Program-made: the position numbers and the translations under genes
In this document: piece by piece, positions 48,301 to 57,300 of the stretch
Layout of the letters: the number at the start of each line of letters is the position of its first letter
Position numbering within the stretch: position 1 is the first letter of the stretch
The notes under the pieces: generated by a model
Databases searched by the model: none
The model's input: the letters and a program-made list of their open reading frames with translations, nothing else
Told to the model about the DNA's origin: nothing
Assembly (NCBI RefSeq): GCF_963082655.1
Contig: NC_081552.1
Span: 196,120,598 to 196,184,597 of the forward strand
Direction of reading: 5' to 3'
DNA length: 64,000 nucleotides
Source of the DNA: Stomoxys calcitrans
Lineage: Eukaryota; Arthropoda; Insecta; Diptera; Muscidae

Positions 48301-51300
48301 TCCCAATTGGCATAAAAATCATCAACATTCAAGTAGTTCTTCGAAACACCAACACCACAAATACCACCACCACGAACATACTCCAGAATTCCATGAAAAA
48401 CATCCCCATTTACCCAATCCTTTCGAAACCCCTGTCGAATCCTATGCAGGCATTGATATACGAAGTGGGGATATGTGTCCCTTTAATTGTGGCAATGGAA
48501 AGTGTGTAACCCAACATGAGGTAAGTAAGTACTTCGATAGTTTGAAAGAAAAATTCTGATAGCAACTTTGATTCTTGTTATTCGATTCGTTTGACACCCA
48601 ATCGAAATCAGCTGATTTAGAGTTATCTCTATCCGTTCTCAAGTGCCAAATTTATATCCTACACCACTACTGTGGCCCAGGGTATTTAAACTTAGTGCAT
48701 TTGTTTGTAATACCCAAAAGGTAGAGAGATAGACCCATTGATAAGTATACCGATCGACTCAGAATCACTTTCTGTCCGTCTGTCTGTCGTTCGATAAGAG
48801 GTTGATGAGTACTTTGACAGGGGTCATAACCGGACACTGTACCATAGGCCGCATGGCGGCGCGCACGCGGATACCGCACAATGACTTCTGTAGGAGTTGC
48901 CTCCATGAGAATGAGGAGAAGACTATGCTTTGTTCCTGTCCGGGTCTGCAGAGACGTAGACTCTCCTTTCTGGGGAGTCGTTCTTCTGTAATCTCTCCTG
49001 AGGTTTGTTGAAGGATCAGGATGGTTCCGACGGGGGGGTGACACAGGCTCTGGCGTAGGTAGGTCAGCGCTTGCGTAAGAAAGGGCGGTTCTTCACCTCC
49101 CGCTCGGGTTTCTCCACTCCTCCTGTATTTTTTTGTTTTCGTGTATAGCCTCTAGTACCCCTCTAGGGTACCACAATGGGCCAAACTGGCCTGCGAGTGA
49201 ACTCACCTTTGGTGGGCGACCCATTCAACCTAACCTAACCTATGTCTCTGCTATTCAATGAGGAGAAGGAGCTAAAGATGGTTTAGCACCTTTGGTGTCA
49301 AGTCACGGGATAATGGGTGAACATCCTTTTTGGCGTTTGAATTCCATCCAGGTTATTAGTGCTCTCTACATTTTAAAGTCCTGTAGGGATCTGGATTTGC
49401 TGATTGGACGATGCTCTCACCTGTGAAAGTTTCTGCCTGGCGCATCTAATTCTCATCTTTCTTTGATTTTAACGAAAATGTCTGAACCCTTCGTAAAGAG
49501 CCGTGTTTGAGGACCGACCCCTGAGGCATGCTTGCTATGTCCCATTGAAATTCACTTTCAGGTCGATTTGTCTTTCCACCTTGTTAAGTAAAAATGATGG
49601 CAATCTTATGGGCCTAGAATAAATTTTCGTGTTATGGTGTGTTTTTTCCATCTTGGGTAGAAATGTGACCTTGATCTCTCTTCTGCCTTTGGTATGTGGA
49701 ACCATGTCAGACTTGCACTTAAAGTTTTTTCTAGCTGAAAAGTGCGAACCGCCCACAGCATCTTTTTCTCGTCGTCAATGTCAACGATGAGGCATCTGTT
49801 GTGGGTATTGTTGACTGACTTAAACGAGGGAGTGAACTAATGGAGTTCCCTCAGCTGAGACAATTAGCTTTCATCAGTAGAGATGGGCAATCAATGTATG
49901 TCTGTTTGTTTGTTGGTATGTTCTGTAAAGACCCAATTTTTTGAAATTTTCACAGATGGTGTAGAAAGGTCCTGTGAGTCCACTGGGGTACTACATTTAT
50001 CTGAAGGGGAGGCGGACCCTCCCCATTACTCTAATTTTCAAAAACACCAAATCTCAGAAATGGGTGATGGAATTCAAGTAAAATTTTATTTTGTGCTTTT
50101 ATAGCAACCTAAAAACAGACATTTGGTGGCGAAATTTGGGGTGGGGTACCTGAAGGTAATTGGGGGGACCGCCCCACCCCCAAACCGATATATATGCCGA
50201 TTACCACAATATGGGATTCAAATGAAAGGTAATATAGAGTAGCAAACGAATCTGGTATCCACTTTTGGGGCCGAGTAATTTTGTGGACCACCCCATACAG
50301 AAAAAACCCCCAAACGGGACATATTTACCGACTATGGCGATATGGGGCTCAAATGAAAGGTAATTGAGAGTAGAACTCGAATTCATTATCAATTTTTGGG
50401 AACAAGTCTCTGAGGGCCTGCTCCACCCCCAACACACGCCCCAAACTAGACTTATTTACTGACCACGACAACATGAGGCTCAAATAAAAGGTAATGGAGA
50501 GTAGATCACGAATCCAATATCCATTGTCGGAACCAAGTATCTGGGTGACTACCCACCCCCTTAACACCCTTCCAACCGGACATATTTATGTCCCGACCAT
50601 ATATATGGGGCTCAAATGAAAGAGAGTAGAGGACGAATTTGATATCCACGTTCGGGGCCAAATGGGGACCGTTTAACCTTAAAAACACCCCAAACAGAAC
50701 TTATTTACCGCCCTAAGGAATATAGGGCTAAAACAAAAGGTAAAAGAGAGACAATTTGGGGATTTATTGGGAATGTACTGGTTAATACCCAACATGTGGG
50801 AATTTATTGGGTATTTATTAGGTAGATGCCAATCTCTATTCAATGTATCATCAGCTGATACATTCAAACTCTCACATTCATACAGTTGTATTTTCATGGA
50901 TCTAATGACAAGGTAGTTTGGAATGCAATTAAATTCAAATGACAGAGTTGCATTCAAATGAAAACACAATTAAAACATATGTCATGCTATTGTTTCATTC
51001 TTAAATTGTTCTCATTGCATTATATCTTACTTGCAGGTCTGTGATGGAGTTAACAATTGTGACAATCGCAAGGACGAAGAGAAGTGCGATCATTTAGGTT
51101 ATGAAATCCGTTTAACTGGAGGCGAAAGTTCCAACAAGGGCCGTGTGGAAGTCAAAAGTATTTGTCCAAAGTTCATTAGATTTATCATGCCATACAATTT
51201 TTTTTTTGCTTGTTTTCTAGTCTTTGGCAAATGGGGTCATGTGTGTGATGACAAATTTGGTCTAAAGGATGCCGATGTTGTGTGCCATGAATTGGGCTTT

Positions 51301-54300
51301 AAACTGGGTGCCATGGAGGTGCGTGGCAGCTCCTATTATCCTCCCAGTGATGTAAATGCCCAATACTTAATGGATGAAGTAGAGTGCCAAGGCAATGAGA
51401 CTTCGTTGCGTGAATGTGATTTTAAAGGCTGGGCTGTGCACAATTGTGGTCCCGATGAGGTGGTGGGTGTTGTCTGCAAGGTTCAAAAACTAAAATGTCC
51501 TGATAATTATTGGCTGTGCAGCACTTCGGAGGAATGCATACCGACTACTTTCCTATGCGATTTAACGCCCGATTGTGAAGATAAATCCGATGAAAGTCCC
51601 AAAGTGTGTAATGTAAGTTTTTGAGCGTAGAACGAAAGTAGGGGAGGGGAAAGGAAATGGCTTTAGAATGGGAAATTAATGGGCCTATACATTTCAGGCT
51701 CCCATCGAATATCGTTTGGAAGGCGGACGCAGCAAAAATGAGGGACGTCTGGAGATTCGCTACAGAGACCAATGGGGAACAGTTTGCGACGATGATTTCA
51801 GTCTAAAGGAAGCCCAAGTAGTGTGCAATTCTTTGGGTTACTATGGAAGAGCTGTAAGTATTTACCAAGGCAGTGCATTCTTTTCGTATCATTTGTATAG
51901 GCACCATCATAGAATAGGATCTGGTCGGTTAGTTTGTAAAATCTTGAACTATTGAAATTGCCTCCTTTTAGACTACATATATTATTGATCATCCTGACAT
52001 TGTATGTCAATCTAGGATCTAGCCATGTCCGATACATAGAAAAAGGGATTTCTAAATAGGCCATATCCTTTCAGGTGTAGATGTTGCACTCATTGTAAAT
52101 GGTTGATTTGACCCTAAAGCCTAAATGTTTATCCATTACGAAAATGGGTAAGAGTCTTCCAGAACTTTAATAAAAACGGATCTTTTATGGCCTTAATACC
52201 CTATATCACAGGAAGGGGTAGTGGTCCAGAACTCACTGTGCAAAATTTCATCGAAATCGGATAATAAATGGATATTTTATGGCCTTAATTCCCTATATCA
52301 GGAGATCGAGCGGTCAGCCTATATGGAAGCTATATCCAAATATGGTCCGATCTGTACCACAACTCACAGGAGTGCAGACAGAACTCACTCTGTCAAATTT
52401 CACGGTAATAGGATGACAAATGAGAAAGTGCTAAGTTCGGCCGGGCCGAAACTTATATAGCCTCCACCATGGATCGCATATATCCAGTTCTTTGCCAGTA
52501 TCTGTTTATGGGCAAATAATGTATATTGGATAAGAATTGCTATGTTATCAGGTTATAAACCGATTCAGTACTTGGCTTGGATGTTGAAGACCATAGTAGA
52601 TCCCATTATGCAAAATTTCAATCAAATTGGATAAAAATAGCGCCTTATAGAGGTTCAAGAAGTAAAATCGGGAGATCGACTATATGGGAGCTATATCAGA
52701 TTATAGATCGATTCATACCATATTCGGCACGAATGTTAGAGGTCATAGAAACAGGCACTGAGCAAAATTTCAGCCAAATCGGATAAGAATTACGCCCTCT
52801 AGAGGCTCAAAAAGTAAAATCGGGAGATCGGTTTATATGGGAGCTATATCAGGGACCGGTTCAGATCATATTTCGTACATCTGATATAGGTAATTAAAAA
52901 GTCACTGTGCAAAATTTCACGCAAATTGGATAAGAATTATGCCGTTTAGAGGCTGAAGTATTATTATCGTGAAATCGGTTTATATGGGAGCCATATAAAG
53001 TTTTGAACCGATTCGGATTGAAAGTCAAAACATAACACTTCATGCAAAATTTCACCCAAATCGAATAAATATTGCGTCCTCTAGACGCTCAAGAAGTCAA
53101 AATCCAAAATAGGTTTATGTGGCAACTCGATCAGGTTATGAAGCGATTTTGACCATACTTAGCACAGTTATTGGAAGTCATAGCAAAACATCTCATAAAA
53201 AATAATAGAGGGCGTAATAAGAATTGCGCCCTCTAGTTTCGAGGTCTCTCCCACCACTTGATCTCTCCATCGGGCTTTTGGACATTCTGGCTTGTGTGAA
53301 CCACCATGTTTGCCTTCAAAATACATCTTTGCCGGAATTTCTTCATGCATTCTGATAACATGACCTAGCCAACGCAGCCGTTGTATTTTGATACGTGTAA
53401 ATATGCAATCGTCGTAATACAGTTTATATAGCTTGAGGTTCATACGACGCTTATATTCTCCATTAACGCAAATTGGTCCATATATTTAACGAAGAGTCTT
53501 TCTCTCAAATAGTCCAAGCACTGCCTCATCTGCTTTCTTAAGTACCCATGCCTCAGAATCATATAACAACACGGGTAGTATCAGTGTCTTGTATAGTGTA
53601 ATCCTCATCTATCGAGAGGTGGCCTTGTTTCTAAACCGCCTACTTAATCCAAAGTAGCATCTGTTCGCCAGTATTATTCTTCGTTTAATCTCAAAATTGG
53701 TGTCATTCGTTTCGGTTACGGCGGCGCCGAGGTTGTTGCTGACTGTCTCAAAGTTGTGGTTCCCAACTTTCTCCATTTTCTTTATCTGCTCGGTTGTACA
53801 AGGCGTTTTGGGAGTCGATACCATCCATTTCGTCTTATCTCCATTTACTGCCAGACCTATTTTCACTGACTCTCTTTCGATTCTTTCAAAGGCTGCAGTT
53901 ACTACTTCCGGCGACCGACCTATGATATCGACGCCGTCGTCATGGGCGAGTAGCATGTGATTAGTGTGCCACATCTACTCACATCTGCATCTCGTATAAT
54001 CTTCTCCAGCAGGATATTAAAGAGATCACACGAAAAGCTGTCTCCTTGTCTGAAACCTCGTTTGATATTGAATGGTTTGCAGAGATTCTTTCCCATTCTT
54101 ACCGAGGAACGCGTATCAGCAAGTGTCATCCTGCAGAGTCTTATTAATTTTTCAGGTATACCAAACTCAGACTTGGCTTGAAATACATTTGAACATAAAG
54201 GAGTATCGAAAGCGGCTTTGTAGTCAACAAAGAAATGGTAGGTGTTGATTTGTCCTTCTCGGGTCTTTTCCAGGATTTGGCAAAGTGTAAATATCTGGTC

Positions 54301-57300
54301 CACGGTGGATTTACCAGGTCTAAAGTCGCATTGATAGGACCCAATTATCTCATAGACTTTAGGTTTTAATCTTTCACACAGTACCCTCGAGAGTATCTTG
54401 TATGCGATGGGGAGGAGACTTATTCCTCTGTAATTACGGAACATAGTATGATGAAGTTCCAATCATTAGTGATGTAGTGTTTAGTGGCATTTGTCTTAAA
54501 TCTTTGGATGTCAAAGTGGGCGGGGAAAACGTTAGCCGGAAGTCGATTCCACATACGAACGGTTCGGGCGAAATAAGAATTCTGTCTTTTATGCATTGTG
54601 CGGTCCGCTGGCCAATCAATTACAAAACGGGGGTGAGTTCCTGGAATGTTTAGTATCCCTGACATACGACAATGATTTTGGGAGGCAATAGAGTTGGATA
54701 CCCTACTGTCCCCAATCAACGCCATCGCTCTCTTCTGTACACGGTCCAGTAGCTACGGGGATGATTTTGAAGCTCCAGCCCATACATATGAGTTGTACTC
54801 CATTTTCGGCCTTATGAAAGTGGTGTAGATGTTAAGAAGATCAGATGGAGTGAAGTAATTCTTACACCATTTAAGGGGGCTAAACACTTGAATGCTTCCT
54901 TCGACACTTCAAATACATGTTTAGCCCAATGGACATCGCTTTGTATTTTCATGCCCAGAACATCATTGCTCAACATTTAATAGACAAAGATGATCGTAAT
55001 GGGTCAACGAATCGTTTGTGTGACAACAAGCAGCATTGAGTCTGCCGTGCATTAAAATTGACTCGATTCATTCGACCCCATTCAGAAATGGCGTGCAAAT
55101 CCTGCCAGAGGGTATCGTCCTAAACCTGCCTCTTGTCCTCAATCTCTCGAAGACTCGGCCTATGGTGGAATGAGTACGAATGGCAGAGATTACTGTCATC
55201 CGCAAATGAGTAGATCGGATTCGATGTCTGACCCAACAGATCGTTGATGAAAATTAAAAAAAGAGAAGGAGAAAGAACAGAGCCCTGGGGTACACCTGCG
55301 GTCAATTTGCGCTCATTGGATAAGAACCCATCTATAACGACTCGAATAGTGCGATCTCTGAGAAAGCTCGAATAGTACATATGTGCCCTTCAACGAAGTT
55401 GATTTTTGTAAATTTTTACTGGAATCCACAATGGTTGATTCCCAAGATTTGGCCCGAGCGAACTTTGCACGTTTTAACTTGATTTACTTTTTCCGCTTAT
55501 TTTCGTCGTAGAATTTTTTCCGCTGGTTCGTTATTCAATTCGTCGTAGAGTTTCTTTCCGCAGGTTCGTTTTTCTTTTCATAGTAGCATTTTCTCCACTG
55601 ACTCGTACTTCTTTTCGTGGTAGGATATTTTTTCCGCTGCTTTGTTCTTCTATTCGTCGTGAGATTTTCTCCGTTGCTTCGTTTTCATACCCACCATCGT
55701 TCCATTTGTAACACATCGAAATATCCAATTCCCACTCCATAACGTATATTCTTGATCGTCCTAAAAATATAAGTCGATCTAGCCACGTCCGTCCGCCTAT
55801 GACGCGGAACGCTTGAGTTCAAATCTCGGCGAGAACATCAACAAAATGTTTAACGTTGGTTATGCCCTTACTAATGCTGGCTACATTCGTAAGGTATCCT
55901 GCCATGTAAAAACTTCTGTACCAAGTGGTGTCGCTATCACTGAGCTTAAACTGCTAAACTCTGCGCCACGGTGGCCTCCTTCTCGTCTAGAGCCCCTGAT
56001 ATGATCTTTTATAAAGGGTGATTTTTTTGAGGTTAGGATTTTCATGCATTAGTATTTGACAGATCACGTGGGATTTCAGACATGGTGTCAAAGAGAAAGA
56101 TGCTCAGTATGCTTTGACATTTCATCATGAATAGACTTACTAACGAGCAACGCTTGCAAATCATTGAATTTTATTACCAAAATCAGTGTTCGGTTCGAAA
56201 TATGTTCATTCACCGTAACGTTGAGTCCAACAGCATCTTTGAAAAAATACGGTCCAATGATTCCACCAGCGTACAAACCACACCAAACAGTGCATTTTTC
56301 GGGATGCATGGGTAGTTCTTGAACGGCTTCTGGTTGCTCTTCACTCCAAATGCGGCAATTTTGCTTATTTACGTAGCCATTCAACCAGAAATGAGCCTCA
56401 TCGCTGAACAAAATTTGTCAAAATTTGAACACATTTCGAACCGAACACTGATTTTGGTAATAAAATTCAATGATTTGCAAGCGTTGCTCGTTAGTAAGTC
56501 TATTCATGATGAAATGTCAAAGCATACTGAGCATCTTTCTCTTTGACACCATGTCTGAAATCCCACGTGATCTGTCAAATACTAATGCATGAAAATCCTA
56601 ACCTCAAAAAAATCACCCTTTACTTCGATTTCGCTGAAATTTGGTACAATGAGTTGCGTTAGGGCCCTAGACATCCTTGTTCAAGTTGATCCAGATCGGT
56701 CCAGATTTGGATATGGCTCCCATATAGACTAAATTTAAGGTCTTGGACTAATTATTGTAATGACCATCAATAAGCTAATACCGAAATATTCCTTTAGGAT
56801 TATTCTTTCTATGGTCGTTGATGGAGAGTTAGATAAGAATAACGGGAGCCATCAGTGTGCTAGCCAATCATTCGTGTAGGGGGATCGTATGCTTTATAAT
56901 ATCTCCTCAGATCAGCCTTACAATAAAAATTATAAAGACTTCCTTATAAATTTAACAAAATCGAAATAAACTACAATGGACCCAGAGTACTAAGAACACT
57001 TAAAACAAACAAGCCCCTGAGCGATATCCTAGTAACATTCTAATTAAAGCTCAAAATAAATGGGATGGCTATATTGACCGACAAAAAATCGAATGCAAAT
57101 CGTGCCCCAAAGATGACATGGGAACATTCGCTCTTATCCCCCTTATCCCTACCCTACACCATAGGATAAGGGGATTACTAATTTCGTCATTCTGTTTGTA
57201 ACACCTCAAAATATGCGTCTGAGACCCCGTAAAGTATATATATTCTTGATCGTCATGTCGTTTTAAGTCGATCTAGCCATGTCCGTCCGTCTGTCCGTCC

